A DNA stretch of 64,000 nucleotides, from the NCBI RefSeq assembly GCF_002813425.1, contig NZ_PHUL01000001.1, positions 1,280,001 through 1,344,000 on the forward strand, written 5' to 3'. This stretch comes from Cellulophaga sp. RHA19 (GTDB lineage: Bacteria; Bacteroidota; Bacteroidia; Flavobacteriales; Flavobacteriaceae). Shown piece by piece: positions 43,457 to 53,340 of the stretch. The notes beneath the pieces are model-generated. The model was given only the letters and a program-made list of their open reading frames with translations, was not told the origin of the DNA and did no database searches. The first letter of the stretch is position 1. Every line of letters begins with the position of its first letter. Position numbers and translations under genes: made by a program.

Positions 43457-43840
43457 ATGGAAGTACAAGGAAAAGTAAAAATGGTTGGGGAAACTCAGAC
43501 TTTTGGAAGTAACGGATTTAGAAAAAGAGAAGTAGTTGTTACAACAGAGGAGCAATATCCACAACATATAATGGTAGAGTTTGTTCAGGATAAATGCGAT
43601 TTATTAAACGGATATAGTGTTGGGCAACCAGTAAAAATTAGCATTAACTTAAGAGGTAGAGAATGGGTTAACCCACAAGGAGAAACAAAATACTTTAACT
43701 CTATACAAGGTTGGAGAATTGAAAACCTACAAGGAGCAGCACCAGAAGGTGGAGCAGGAATACCTCCAGTAGCACCAGCACAAGCTTTTGAGCCAGCTGA
43801 TAATTTAAATGAAGAAGATCACGACGATTTGCCTTTCTAG
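43457..43840 (+). CDS. DUF3127 OB-fold-like protein with an SSB-type C-terminal tip
   Basis: A 127-residue protein. Residues 1-95 match DUF3127, with a beta-rich OB-like pattern (EVQGKVKMVGETQTFG, PVKISINLRGREW). A Pro/Ala/Gly-rich linker leads to NEEDHDDLPF, which ends exactly like the acidic tip of the SSB encoded at 22365 (DDDLPF). In SSB that tip docks partner proteins. So a single-strand DNA role is plausible but inferred. It lies 39 bases after the flavin reductase and 5 before aat. Confidence 0.85.
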   Translation: MEVQGKVKMVGETQTFGSNGFRKREVVVTTEEQYPQHIMVEFVQDKCDLLNGYSVGQPVKISINLRGREWVNPQGETKYFNSIQGWRIENLQGAAPEGGAGIPPVAPAQAFEPADNLNEEDHDDLPF

Positions 43841-43845
43841 GTTAA

Positions 43846-44490
43846 ATGGTGAATCCTATATATTATTTAACAGATAAGTTAGAGTTTCCTCCAGTACATA
43901 CAGCTAATGAAGAAGGTTTGTTAGCGGCTGGAGGAGATTTATCTGTAGAACGATTACAACTTGCCTATAAAAGCGGAATTTTTCCTTGGTTTGATGATGA
44001 TAGATTGCCACTTTGGTGGAGTCCAGATCCAAGAATGGTATTGTTTCCGCAAGAATTAAAAGTTTCTAAAAGTATGCGTAAGCTTTTACGCGATGAGGCT
44101 TTTACTGTTACAAAAAATAAAAATTTTAAAGAAGTAATTCACCGTTGTGCTACTGTACCAAGAGACGGGCAGCCAGGCACGTGGATTACTCAAAATATGC
44201 AAAACGCATATATAGAATTGCATAAAAAAGGCTTTGCACACTCTTATGAGGTTTGGTTAAACAACCAACTGGTAGGTGGTTTGTACGGCATAGATTTAGG
44301 TACCGTGTTTTGTGGAGAAAGTATGTTTAGTGATGTTAGCAATGCATCTAAATATGGTTTTATAACAATGGTACAAGAAATGCAAGCTAACAATTACAAA
44401 CTTATAGATTGCCAAGTCTACACCCAACACCTAGAGAGTTTAGGCGCCAGAGAAATAGATAGGGATGATTTTATGGAGTATATTGAGTAG
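43846..44490 (+). CDS. aat: Leucyl/phenylalanyl-tRNA-protein transferase
   Basis: A 214-residue enzyme that transfers Leu or Phe from tRNA to proteins with N-terminal Arg or Lys, marking them for the N-degron pathway. Signatures are GLLAAGGDLSVERL, GIFPWF, LWWSPDPRMVLFP, GGLYGIDLGTVFCGESMFS and IDCQVYTQHLESLGAREI. Length is normal. It begins 5 bases after the DUF3127 gene, so they are probably co-transcribed. Confidence 0.95.
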   Translation: MVNPIYYLTDKLEFPPVHTANEEGLLAAGGDLSVERLQLAYKSGIFPWFDDDRLPLWWSPDPRMVLFPQELKVSKSMRKLLRDEAFTVTKNKNFKEVIHRCATVPRDGQPGTWITQNMQNAYIELHKKGFAHSYEVWLNNQLVGGLYGIDLGTVFCGESMFSDVSNASKYGFITMVQEMQANNYKLIDCQVYTQHLESLGAREIDRDDFMEYIE

Positions 44491-44516
44491 TTAGTAATAA
44501 GACGATAGAAAAACCA

Positions 44517-45338
44517 ATGGAACAAAACGGTGAAAAATATGATAGTTTCAGAATAGCTGTTCCAGCAGATTATAAAGAAATATTTTCTCATTTCTATTTT
44601 GCCGAAAATAAATCTAATAAAACCATAACAAAAACCTTATTACCATCATACCAAACTATTTTAATTTTCAATTTTGGTGCAAGTGCAATACTTAATTCTA
44701 AAAACAATTCACATATAGAAATAGAGAAGTGTATTGTTTTGGGAACAATACGGAAGGCATTTGATTATTCTTTACCTCCAAACACAAAAATTTTGGTTGC
44801 TAATTTCAAAGACGATGCGTTTTATCGTTTTTTTGGAAATTCTTTACTTGCTAAAAACTTACCTGTTAACCCAGATGAATTATTAAATGAAAATTGCTTT
44901 ACTGCAATGTGGTATAAACTAAATAAAATTGTTGATGTAAATCAGCAAGTAAATTACATTCTTGAATTTTGCTCACTTTATATAAAGGAGCGTGATAAAG
45001 TTGCTGAACAATTATTAAAATTCACTAAAAAAAATTTAAACCCCATTAAGTCTGTTGCTAGCCAGAATAACCAAACAGAAAGAAATATTCAAATTAAACA
45101 AAAAAAGTACTTTGGGTATTCTGCTAAAGAAATTAACCGTTACCAACGTTTTTTAAAGGCGATTGAATACATTGGGAAGAGTGCTTCAAAGATTTCAAAA
45201 GAAGATTGGTTTACTATTATAAATGATTGTGGTTACTATGACCAAAGTCAACTAATTAACGACTTTAAATATTACATTAATATTAGTCCCACAGAATATC
45301 TAAAATTTCAACAAGATATATGTAATCCAGTAAACTGA
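44517..45338 (+). CDS. AraC-family transcriptional regulator
   Basis: A 273-residue regulator: an N-terminal beta-rich domain of unknown ligand (LLPSYQTILIFNFGASA) and a C-terminal AraC-type double helix-turn-helix (about residues 190-265, with YSAKEINRYQRFLKAI and GYYDQSQLINDFKYYINISPTEYLK). The next gene is a quinone reductase with its own promoter, and it is the obvious target. The pair lies in a house-keeping setting and ends in a terminator. Confidence 0.88.
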   Translation: MEQNGEKYDSFRIAVPADYKEIFSHFYFAENKSNKTITKTLLPSYQTILIFNFGASAILNSKNNSHIEIEKCIVLGTIRKAFDYSLPPNTKILVANFKDDAFYRFFGNSLLAKNLPVNPDELLNENCFTAMWYKLNKIVDVNQQVNYILEFCSLYIKERDKVAEQLLKFTKKNLNPIKSVASQNNQTERNIQIKQKKYFGYSAKEINRYQRFLKAIEYIGKSASKISKEDWFTIINDCGYYDQSQLINDFKYYINISPTEYLKFQQDICNPVN

Positions 45339-45376
45339 TTTTCGTTTTCTTACAATTTTAATAGAAAGCAACATTC

Positions 45377-45384
45377 TACTTTTG
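45377..45384 (+). promoter_or_regulatory. Quinone reductase promoter, -7 element
   Basis: TACTTTTG fits TAnnTTTG, 28 bases before the ATG at 45413. Confidence 0.55.
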
Positions 45385-45412
45385 CTCTAAAGCATTTTAA
45401 AAAAGTAGAAAA

Positions 45413-45982
45413 ATGAAACATTTAATCATTTACGCTCATCCAAATGAACAAAGTTTGAATGGATACCTAAAAAAAATAGTTTTTGATAAACTCAACCAGC
45501 AAAGACACGAAATAAAAGTTAGGAATTTGTATCAACTTAATTTTAACCCTGTACTTTCTTTAGAAGATATAGAAGGACAAAGAAAAGGAAAAGTTTATGA
45601 GGATGTAAAAGCAGAGCAAAATTACATTGCTTGGGCAGATAGTATTACTTTCATCTATCCAATTTGGTGGACTGGTTTACCCGCTATTATGAAAGGTTAC
45701 ATTGACCGTGTTTTTAGCTATGGTTTCGCCTATAAGTATGATAAAGGAATTCAAAAAGGTTTACTTGCGGGTAAGCAAGCCATAATTATTAATACACACG
45801 GAAAATCACGACAAGAATATAACGATATAGGAATGGATAGAGCTCTTAAGCTTACGTCGGATAAGGGAATTTATACCTATTGTGGTTTAGAGGTTAAACA
45901 CCATTTATTTTTTGACCAAGCGGATAGAGTAGATGCTGAAATTATTGAGCAGTGGGCAAAGGAAATCAAATCAATATTTTAA
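45413..45982 (+). CDS. NAD(P)H:quinone oxidoreductase, flavodoxin-like
   Basis: A 189-residue flavodoxin-fold oxidoreductase of the KefF/MdaB/NQO1 group: MKHLIIYAHPNEQSLNGYL is the FMN/FAD phosphate loop region, and FIYPIWWTGLPAIMKGYIDRVFSYGFAY is the flavin/quinone-binding segment (given here as IYPIWWTGLPAIMKG and YIDRVFSYGFAY). It probably reduces quinones or electrophiles by two electrons. An AraC regulator precedes it; a strong terminator follows. Confidence 0.9.
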   Translation: MKHLIIYAHPNEQSLNGYLKKIVFDKLNQQRHEIKVRNLYQLNFNPVLSLEDIEGQRKGKVYEDVKAEQNYIAWADSITFIYPIWWTGLPAIMKGYIDRVFSYGFAYKYDKGIQKGLLAGKQAIIINTHGKSRQEYNDIGMDRALKLTSDKGIYTYCGLEVKHHLFFDQADRVDAEIIEQWAKEIKSIF

Positions 45983-46006
45983 AAATTGATAAAAATATGA
46001 TCTATT

Positions 46007-46044
46007 TGCGAATCCCGATGTTCTGGGATTCGCATTTTTTATTT
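46007..46044 (+). terminator. Terminator after the quinone reductase
   Basis: A perfect 10-bp stem (46007-46016 with 46025-46034), 8-base loop, T6 tail. Confidence 0.9.
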
Positions 46045-46089
46045 GTTTAATAAGCTAATTGTCTAGAGATATTTTAACTAAAATGTCAA

Positions 46090-47385
46090 CTACTTTAAAC
46101 TACTTGCTGTATGTGGGTTACTTAACAACTCTTTAAAAACTGCCCAGCGTTTTTCTGGTTGGTCTACAGTACCACCTTTAGCTTTTACATAGTCTGCAAC
46201 TAGGTCTTTACCTAAATTATAGTTTATAACATAGCTACGGTATTGGTCTATAAAACGTGTGCGTTGCAATGCTCTGTCTGGCGCGTAAAATAAATATTTT
46301 TCTAGCCATTTAGCAGCTTCTTCTCTAGAGATTTCTCCGTTTAAATATTTTCTTGCAGCTTCATTACCTGCGTAATTTAATTTGCCAATTAGCCCTAGAA
46401 TTTTATAGTATTTATCGGCCTTGCTAGCATCTAAACCTGCAATAGGGAATAGAACTTCTTTTTCAAAAGCAACACGCTCATCACCTGGGAAAGCTACGTC
46501 TATACCATAGTTTGCACTACCTTCTGCTATTAAAGACTGCGGAGAAAATAATGGATATACTGAAAATTCTTTCCATCCTTTGGCATCAACTAAATTTTGT
46601 TCTAATAGCGCATTAAATACGTGGTGACCAGGGTAACCCTCGTGGCAAGCTAAGTCTATTGCACGCTGAATAAAAATTGGAAAATCTGTATTTATCTGTA
46701 TTAAACTTTTACTTTTTCCTTGGTAATAATTGTAACCAGACCAGCTTTTATCGTTTACATATTCTAAAACAAAATCTTCATTCTGCGGTAATTTAAAATG
46801 GTGGTTTGTTCTTTTTCTTGCTTCTGTTATCGCTACTCTAAAAACAGTATCTAACTTATCTTTTGGTATTGTAAATTGTTGTTCAAAAGCAGTATATCTT
46901 GTGGCTAAATCTTCATCCCCAGGCAACTCTTCTTCAAGTGCGGCAATAAGTTTGTTAAAGTGTTCTTCTGTAAAATGCGGTGGTTCTGCATCATACAAAA
47001 GTTTAGCTTCTTCATCAAAACTATAGGTTTTGCCTGCCAGCATCTCTAGCTTAGTTTTTACAGCAATTAGTTGCTTTTTAAACATCGTATGTCTTGCAGC
47101 TTCAATACTAGAAAAAGCAGTTGTATCTACCAAATTAGCGTTTTCTATTAATGTGTTGGCTCTGGCAATAAAATCTGAAGCTGGTATAGTATCTAATTTA
47201 GCTGAGGTTGGTTTCCATTCTTCTGGACCGTAATAAGCATCAACAAAATCACTATTATATTGTCCTACTTCTAAAACCAGTTTTACATAATCTTCTGCTA
47301 AAGCATTCATTTTAGGTTTTTCAGGTGGTTTGCTACAAGATCCTAATGCTATTACAGCAAATAAGGCTACTATTTTATTTTTCAT
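46090..47385 (-). CDS. DUF885-like metallopeptidase lipoprotein
   Basis: A 431-residue lipoprotein (lipobox Cys17 in LGSCSK). The zinc-binding signature is ACHEGYPGHHV, the HExxPGHH form seen in DUF885 proteins, followed by LIAEGSANYG as the downstream glutamate helix. It is likely a periplasmic or surface metallopeptidase/carboxypeptidase. It starts 5 bases after the S9 peptidase, so the two exported peptidases form an operon. Confidence 0.87.
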   Translation of the reverse strand: MKNKIVALFAVIALGSCSKPPEKPKMNALAEDYVKLVLEVGQYNSDFVDAYYGPEEWKPTSAKLDTIPASDFIARANTLIENANLVDTTAFSSIEAARHTMFKKQLIAVKTKLEMLAGKTYSFDEEAKLLYDAEPPHFTEEHFNKLIAALEEELPGDEDLATRYTAFEQQFTIPKDKLDTVFRVAITEARKRTNHHFKLPQNEDFVLEYVNDKSWSGYNYYQGKSKSLIQINTDFPIFIQRAIDLACHEGYPGHHVFNALLEQNLVDAKGWKEFSVYPLFSPQSLIAEGSANYGIDVAFPGDERVAFEKEVLFPIAGLDASKADKYYKILGLIGKLNYAGNEAARKYLNGEISREEAAKWLEKYLFYAPDRALQRTRFIDQYRSYVINYNLGKDLVADYVKAKGGTVDQPEKRWAVFKELLSNPHTASSLK

Positions 47386-47390
47386 AAGTG

Positions 47391-49763
47391 TTATTCTTTA
47401 GTGGTAATGTTTAAAAGACTCTCATTAAACAAATTAAAAATACGTGTATATTCATCTGTCCAGCTACTAGGCTCTACAAAACCGTGACGCTCTACAGGAT
47501 ATACAGCCATTTCCCAATTCTTTTTTTCTAACTCTATTAAGCGCTGAGATAAACGTACCATATCTTGAAAGTGCACATTGTCATCTACCATACCGTGTAG
47601 AATTAATAAGTCTCCTTTTAAACCATCTGCAAAATAAATAGGAGAACTTCTTCTGTAAGCAATGCTATCTGTAACAGGGGTATTTAAAATACGTGCAGTA
47701 TAACCGTGGTTGTAAGCAGCCCAATCACCAACCGAACGTATTGCAGCACCAGCTTTAAAAGTGTCTGGAGCATTAAACATTCCCATTAGCGTAATAAAGC
47801 CACCATAAGAACCACCGTAGATTCCAACTTTATCTTTGTCAATCCCGTATTTTTCTACAAGTAATTTTGCGCCATCCACTTGGTCCGATAGATCTTTGCC
47901 CCCCATATGACGATAAATGCCTGTGCGCCATTTGCTGCCATAACCAGCGCTACCTCTATAGTCTATATCTAAAACAGTATACCCATTATCTACCAATAGG
48001 TTATGAAACATATACTCTCTGTAGTAAGAGCTCCACCATTTATGAGCATTTTGTAAATAACCAGCTCCGTGTACAAAAATTATGGCAGCTTTATTTTTTG
48101 TTGTTGTTTTAGGTTGATATAACCTTGCGTAAACCTCTGCACCATCTTCTGCATTAAAAGTAATTACTTCAGGATCTTTCCAGTTGTATTTTTTAAAGTT
48201 AGGGGTAAGTGAGTTTGTTATTTGTTTTGGAGCTGTTTTAGCTCTATTTTTTATTGGGTTAGGCTGTAAATATAATTCTGTTGGTTTATTGCTGTATGAG
48301 TATAAAATAGCCATTTGGCGCTCATCTGGAGATAAAGTAACCTCGTTATTACCAACCATTGTAGTTAACTGAGTTAATTTACCACCTTTTAAAGGCATTG
48401 TATAAAATTGTCTGTCTCCAGGATGATTTTTATTAGCCGTAAAATACCAACGTTTTTTGTCTATAGATATGGTTGGTTCATAAATTTCAAAATTACCAGA
48501 GGTAAGTGCTTTTGTTTTTTTGGTTAAAACATTAGTACTGTATAAATGAGAATAACCAGTTTTTTCAGACTGGTACCAAATACTATTGTCATCTGGTAAC
48601 CAACCTAAATTACCCCAACCAATTCCTGGGCCGGCAATCCAAGCTTTATCGTGCTGGTGGTCTAAATTTGTAACAGAACCATCAGCAAGGTTTAAAAGAA
48701 CTATCCAACGGTCTTTATAATCGTTAGAGCTAATGTCTAAAACGGCTTTTTTGCCATCTGCACTCCAAATAGGACCAACTATGTAGCCAATTCTGTTGTC
48801 GTTTTTATAGGCTTTGTTTGGGTAATCTTTAGTATACTCTGGTACATAGTCTAAACCTTCTAAATTATCTAAAGATACAGGATACGTTTTTTTGTTTTTA
48901 ATATCGTAAATATGAAGCTCGTAGCTGCTTGGCTTGTCGCCAACCTTAGAGCGAGTATTTTCATTTTCTACATAACCAGATTCTGTTACAAAGTGTGGCA
49001 TTGTAGTGCGCTTGTTATTTGCATAAGTAGCAGCAATATAGGTTACATAACTACCATCTGTACTAATACTTTGACTACTAATAGATTTGCCTTCTGTGTA
49101 TATAGAAAACAACTCTTTTTCTTTGTAACGCTTCATTGCCTTTTTACGAGCATCTACTTTTGCTTTACGCTCTTTTAAAACATTAAAAAGAGCAAGTTGG
49201 TCGTTACGTAACCACTCGTCTTTATCGCTTAAACGTTTTTCTTGATCTTTTTTATCTGTAAAATTTGTGATTTGTACAGTTGCGCCAGTTGTTGTATTCC
49301 AAGTATAAATATTTTGTCCTTTTTGATATGCAATTTTACTGTCGTTCTCTATAAATTTAGCATTTCTTTCTCGGTCTTCTGTCTGTGTAATTTGTATGGT
49401 TTTGTTGGTGGCAACATCAGTATAAAAAATGTCTCCACGTTTTACATATACTTTTTTTGTTCGTTCAGAATTAAAAGTAGGGAAAGAAGGTAGGTTGTAT
49501 TCGGTTTCAAAATCTACTTTGGCTGTTTTTGTTGTGTTTAGATTGTATACGTATAATGAGTCGTTAAATGCATTTTCTGTGTTCCAATTAAAGTAAATGC
49601 TTTTACTGTCTTGAGACCATTTGGGGGCAGAAGGCAAGTGGCCAACAAAGGTATCTCCTTGCATAATTTGTTTAATGCTTAAAACCGATTTGTTATTTTC
49701 TTGTGCGTAGATTGATAACGAGCAAAGCAGAATGCTTATGCTAAAAAGGAACTTCTTTTTCAT
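47391..49763 (-). CDS. Exported S9-family (DPP-IV-like) peptidase
   Basis: A 790-residue peptidase with a signal peptide (cut after IYAQ), a beta-propeller N-terminal region (about 40-530) and an alpha/beta-hydrolase catalytic domain. The triad is readable: Ser652 in GGSYGGF, Asp728 in HGMVDDNVHF and His760 in ERHGF. This is the dipeptidyl-peptidase IV pattern, releasing N-terminal dipeptides. It leads a two-gene operon with the DUF885-like peptidase. Confidence 0.94.
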   Translation of the reverse strand: MKKKFLFSISILLCSLSIYAQENNKSVLSIKQIMQGDTFVGHLPSAPKWSQDSKSIYFNWNTENAFNDSLYVYNLNTTKTAKVDFETEYNLPSFPTFNSERTKKVYVKRGDIFYTDVATNKTIQITQTEDRERNAKFIENDSKIAYQKGQNIYTWNTTTGATVQITNFTDKKDQEKRLSDKDEWLRNDQLALFNVLKERKAKVDARKKAMKRYKEKELFSIYTEGKSISSQSISTDGSYVTYIAATYANNKRTTMPHFVTESGYVENENTRSKVGDKPSSYELHIYDIKNKKTYPVSLDNLEGLDYVPEYTKDYPNKAYKNDNRIGYIVGPIWSADGKKAVLDISSNDYKDRWIVLLNLADGSVTNLDHQHDKAWIAGPGIGWGNLGWLPDDNSIWYQSEKTGYSHLYSTNVLTKKTKALTSGNFEIYEPTISIDKKRWYFTANKNHPGDRQFYTMPLKGGKLTQLTTMVGNNEVTLSPDERQMAILYSYSNKPTELYLQPNPIKNRAKTAPKQITNSLTPNFKKYNWKDPEVITFNAEDGAEVYARLYQPKTTTKNKAAIIFVHGAGYLQNAHKWWSSYYREYMFHNLLVDNGYTVLDIDYRGSAGYGSKWRTGIYRHMGGKDLSDQVDGAKLLVEKYGIDKDKVGIYGGSYGGFITLMGMFNAPDTFKAGAAIRSVGDWAAYNHGYTARILNTPVTDSIAYRRSSPIYFADGLKGDLLILHGMVDDNVHFQDMVRLSQRLIELEKKNWEMAVYPVERHGFVEPSSWTDEYTRIFNLFNESLLNITTKE

Positions 49764-50065
49764 TTTTTTTGGTTCTTTCTGATGATTTTTAGACTAGGTC
49801 AGCGTCTGTAGTTTTTTAATGCACTAAAGTTAGCATTATTTCCAATTACATAATAATATATTCCAAGTATCTGTTTGGTCTGTAAATGTATGGTTGCGGA
49901 ATATGAAACTTAATTTAAGTAAAAACTAAAATATCAAAAATGGATTGTCAACTTAAAAAAGGAATAAAAAAAGGCTGGTAAAAACCAGCCTTTAGATTGT
50001 TGTTTTAGTTTTAATAAAACCAAATTATATTTTTACATACGTAAACTCAATAGTTTGCTTGTTGT
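49764..50065. other. Gene-free gap with peptidase promoter region and terminator
   Basis: This 302-base stretch holds no plausible gene. On the minus strand a near-consensus -7 (TAACTTTA, around 49830) could serve the S9 peptidase, and the terminator of the gene at 50066 lies at 49966-49993. Confidence 0.5.
49966..49993 (-). terminator. Terminator of the orphan gene at 50066
   Basis: A perfect 10-bp stem (49970-49979 with 49984-49993), followed on the minus strand by a T-run. Confidence 0.85.
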
Positions 50066-50911
50066 TTAATTATCTTTATTTTGAAAAGAATTCATAATGT
50101 TTATAATTTTATTTTTTTCACGACCTAGTTTTCCAAAAGCAAATTTAGTTTGAGGATTATAATGTACTAAGTAATCTACATTGTAGTTTTTAGTTAAACT
50201 TAAGTTTGAATAACTTCCTTTCATATAAAAATAAATTTCTTTGATATTTTGAGGGTTAGAAATTATTCGTGCGTTAATTGTAGCTTTAGTCGTAATTTTT
50301 GATTCTTTAGAAAAAAAAGGTAGAGTTTTAAAGTGATATTCTCCATTTTTATATTCTATAAGAAGTTTACTGTCAATATTATAGTTTGTTGATCCAGCCC
50401 CCTCACTCTCAATTTCTAAATAAAAAAAATCTTTTTCTATCTTAATTCCTGAAAAAGTATTAATTGTAAGTGTAGGCTCCTTTTCTGATAGTACGTAGTT
50501 ATTTGTTGCCCTATTTGCGTTTTTTAGATTAATTATAGTCTTGTTTATTGTATCTATTTTTAATTCTTGATTGGAGAAAGCTTTAGAGATATCATTGTAC
50601 AATTTATTACTACTCGAATCAACTCCTGCTTTTATCCCTTTAGTAATATCTGCATCTCTTTGATTTCTTTCTTTGTTTAATATGTAATCTTTGTTATTGC
50701 CTAAGTTTTTATTATTTATTTCTTGTGCTACTAACAAAACTGTCATAAATAATAGAACAAAACCAACAATTTTACCTCTTCTCGTTAGCTTTTTATGCCA
50801 CCTTTTATAAGAATTGTTTGTAAGTCCTCCTTTTGTTGTTAAAAATGTCAACCATATTGTTAAAATGGCGAAAAGGACAACAAAAATTATATTAGGAATT
50901 GTTGGCTTCAT
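50066..50911 (-). CDS. Orphan membrane-anchored protein
   Basis: A 281-residue protein of no family I recognise. Two membrane segments (about residues 6-26 and 47-63) enclose a short basic loop (YKRWHKKLTRRGK). A polar, Asn/Lys-rich helical region (65-140) and a beta-rich C-terminal domain (about 145-270) follow. It lies 31 bases after tyrS and ends in a terminator, so it is probably read from the tyrS promoter. Its codons are more AT-rich than the flanking genes. Confidence 0.75.
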   Translation of the reverse strand: MKPTIPNIIFVVLFAILTIWLTFLTTKGGLTNNSYKRWHKKLTRRGKIVGFVLLFMTVLLVAQEINNKNLGNNKDYILNKERNQRDADITKGIKAGVDSSSNKLYNDISKAFSNQELKIDTINKTIINLKNANRATNNYVLSEKEPTLTINTFSGIKIEKDFFYLEIESEGAGSTNYNIDSKLLIEYKNGEYHFKTLPFFSKESKITTKATINARIISNPQNIKEIYFYMKGSYSNLSLTKNYNVDYLVHYNPQTKFAFGKLGREKNKIINIMNSFQNKDN

Positions 50912-50942
50912 TCAAAATTTGAATAAGGATATTTTTAAAAAT

Positions 50943-52238
50943 TTAATTTACAACCAATACAAAATAGTTCTTTTTACCACGTTGTAATAAAACAAACTTA
51001 TTGTTAATTAGGTCTTTGCTTGTAATAACGTAATCTTCTTTTACTTTTTCTTTATTTACAGAAATAGAATTTTGTTTAAGTTCTCTACGTGCAGCACCAT
51101 TAGAGTCTAAAAATTGAGTTTTAGCAGCTAAAGCACCAATCATATCTAAGCCTTCTTCAATGTCGGTTTTAGTTACTTCTGCTTGTGGTACACCTTCAAA
51201 AATATCTAAAAAAGTTTTTTCGTCTAGTGTTTTTAAATCTTCAGAAGTAGATTTTCCAAATAAAATATTACTTGCTTTTATAGCATTGTCTAAATCTTGT
51301 TTAGAGTGTACGCTAATGGTAATTTCTTCGGCTAATTTTTTCTGTAAAGCACGCATATGTGGTGCCTCTTTGTGTTCTGTAATTAAGGCATCAATCTCTT
51401 CTTTAGTTAAAAAAGTAAAGATTTTTATAAATTTTTCTGCATCCTCATCTGACGTGTTTAGCCAGTATTGGTAAAATTTATAAGGAGAAGTACGTTCTGC
51501 ATCTAACCAAATGTTACCACCTTCGGTTTTTCCAAACTTAGTACCATCAGCTTTTGTTATTAATGGGCAAGTAAGTGCGTAGCCTTTACCGCTGCCAATT
51601 CTACGTATCATTTCTGTACCAGTAGTAATATTTCCCCACTGGTCACTACCACCCATTTGTAATGTACAGTTGTGTTCTTTAAACAAGTGGTAAAAATCGT
51701 ACCCTTGTACTAATTGGTATGTGAACTCTGTAAAAGACATTCCTTCTTTGGCTTCAGAACTTAAGCGTTTTTTTACAGAATCTTTAGCCATCATATAATT
51801 AACGGTAATATGCTTACCAACATCACGAATAAAGTCTAAAAAAGAAAACTCTTTCATCCAATCGTAATTATTAACTAAAACAGCAGCGTTTTCTTCGTTG
51901 CTTTTAAAATCTAAAAAACGAGATAACTGGTCTTTTATAGCGTTTTGGTTGTGTCTAAGTGTTTTTTCATCTAATAAATTACGCTCGGCAGATTTACCAG
52001 ACGGATCACCAATCATACCTGTAGCTCCACCAATTAACGCATAAGGTTTGTGGCCTGCTAGTTGAAAATGACGCAACATCATTACACTAACCAAGTGGCC
52101 AATGTGTAAAGAGTCTGCAGTTGGGTCTATACCCACATAAGCAGCACGCATTTGTTCTAGTAAGTGTTCCTCTGTGTCGGGCATAACATCGTGTATCATC
52201 CCTCTCCATTTTAATTCTGCGATAAAATTAGAAGCCAT
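50943..52238 (-). CDS. tyrS: Tyrosyl-tRNA synthetase
   Basis: A 431-residue class I synthetase that charges tRNA-Tyr. The HIGH-type motif is LHIGHL, the KMSKS-type motif is KFGKTEGG, and [13 protein letters not shown] binds tyrosine. A C-terminal S4-like RNA-binding domain is present (about 360-430). Length is normal. Its promoter has a consensus -7 element. Confidence 0.96.
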   Translation of the reverse strand: MASNFIAELKWRGMIHDVMPDTEEHLLEQMRAAYVGIDPTADSLHIGHLVSVMMLRHFQLAGHKPYALIGGATGMIGDPSGKSAERNLLDEKTLRHNQNAIKDQLSRFLDFKSNEENAAVLVNNYDWMKEFSFLDFIRDVGKHITVNYMMAKDSVKKRLSSEAKEGMSFTEFTYQLVQGYDFYHLFKEHNCTLQMGGSDQWGNITTGTEMIRRIGSGKGYALTCPLITKADGTKFGKTEGGNIWLDAERTSPYKFYQYWLNTSDEDAEKFIKIFTFLTKEEIDALITEHKEAPHMRALQKKLAEEITISVHSKQDLDNAIKASNILFGKSTSEDLKTLDEKTFLDIFEGVPQAEVTKTDIEEGLDMIGALAAKTQFLDSNGAARRELKQNSISVNKEKVKEDYVITSKDLINNKFVLLQRGKKNYFVLVVN

Positions 52239-52266
52239 TGTATTTTATTTTTTGTAATAGTAGATG

Positions 52267-52274
52267 CAAATATA
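52267..52274 (-). promoter_or_regulatory. tyrS promoter, -7 element
   Basis: TATATTTG on the minus strand, 28 bases before the tyrS ATG. Confidence 0.58.
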
Positions 52275-52320
52275 AAAGAAATAGAGAGCTTTGGCAGTAG
52301 TCTATGGTAAATTAAATTCC

Positions 52321-52328
52321 TAAATTTG
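52321..52328 (+). promoter_or_regulatory. Epimerase promoter, -7 element
   Basis: TAAATTTG ends 4 bases before the ATG at 52333, implying a leaderless transcript. Confidence 0.57.
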
Positions 52329-52332
52329 AACT

Positions 52333-53340
52333 ATGATATTGGTAACAGGAGGCACAGGATTGGTAGGTGCGCATCTTTTATTGCAGCTACTAAAAACAGA
52401 AGATAGTGTAAAGGCTATACATAGGCCAAGTAGCGACTTAGATAAGGTTAAAAAAGTATTTTCTTATTATGTAGATAATGCAGATGAGTTGTATGCTAAA
52501 ATTAAATGGGTTGTTGCAGATATTACAGATATACCTGCTTTAGAGAATGCCTTTATTGGAGTTACACACGTGTATCATTGTGCTGCTTTAATTTCTTTTG
52601 ACCCCAATGATTATTTTAGGTTAAGACGAACAAATGCAACGGGTACAGCTAATATTGTAAATTTTTGCTTAGCAAATAGTGTAGAAAAGCTAGCTTATGT
52701 AAGCTCTATTGCTACTATTGGGAAAAATGAAAACTCTCCTATTGTTACAGAAGAAACAGATTGGAATGAAGCAGATGTAAATGTATATGCAATTACAAAA
52801 TATGCGGCAGAAATGGAAGTTTGGCGTGGCACACAAGAGGGGTTAGATGCTGTTATTGTTAATCCGGGTGTTATTTTAGGACCTGGATATTGGAACTCTG
52901 GTAGTGGACAGTTTTTTAGTAAAACAGCAGACGGATTAAAATACTACCCACCAAATGGTAGCGGATTTATTGGTGTTGGTGATGTTGTAGATATGTGTAT
53001 TAGGTTAATGAAATCTGACTTAAAAAACCAGCGTTATATTGCTGTAGCCAAAAATGCTACGTTTAAAGAGGTGTTGGGTAAAATAGCAACTGCATTAGGA
53101 AAACCAGAGCCTAATAAAGCCTTAAAAATATGGCAGTTAAATATTTTGTATAGATTAGATTGGCTAGCACATTTGTTAACTAGAAGAGGTAGAAAACTCT
53201 CTAAAATGCAAGTTCACGGTCTAAAGAGTCAAGATATTTATGAAAATACAAAAATCACAACAGCAATAGATTTTACGTATACAGATTTAGATGAGGTTAT
53301 TAAAACTACTTCTTCCCTGTTTTTGCAGGAGCAACTTTAA
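52333..53340 (+). CDS. NAD-dependent epimerase/dehydratase-family protein
   Basis: A 335-residue extended SDR: Rossmann motif GGTGLVGAHLL, then VYHCAALISFDP, the active-site SSIAT and YAITKYAAE (YxxxK). It resembles the dihydroflavonol-4-reductase-like group, often lacking a firm substrate. The 3' 35 bases overlap the convergent DUF4296 gene. Confidence 0.85.
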   Translation: MILVTGGTGLVGAHLLLQLLKTEDSVKAIHRPSSDLDKVKKVFSYYVDNADELYAKIKWVVADITDIPALENAFIGVTHVYHCAALISFDPNDYFRLRRTNATGTANIVNFCLANSVEKLAYVSSIATIGKNENSPIVTEETDWNEADVNVYAITKYAAEMEVWRGTQEGLDAVIVNPGVILGPGYWNSGSGQFFSKTADGLKYYPPNGSGFIGVGDVVDMCIRLMKSDLKNQRYIAVAKNATFKEVLGKIATALGKPEPNKALKIWQLNILYRLDWLAHLLTRRGRKLSKMQVHGLKSQDIYENTKITTAIDFTYTDLDEVIKTTSSLFLQEQL

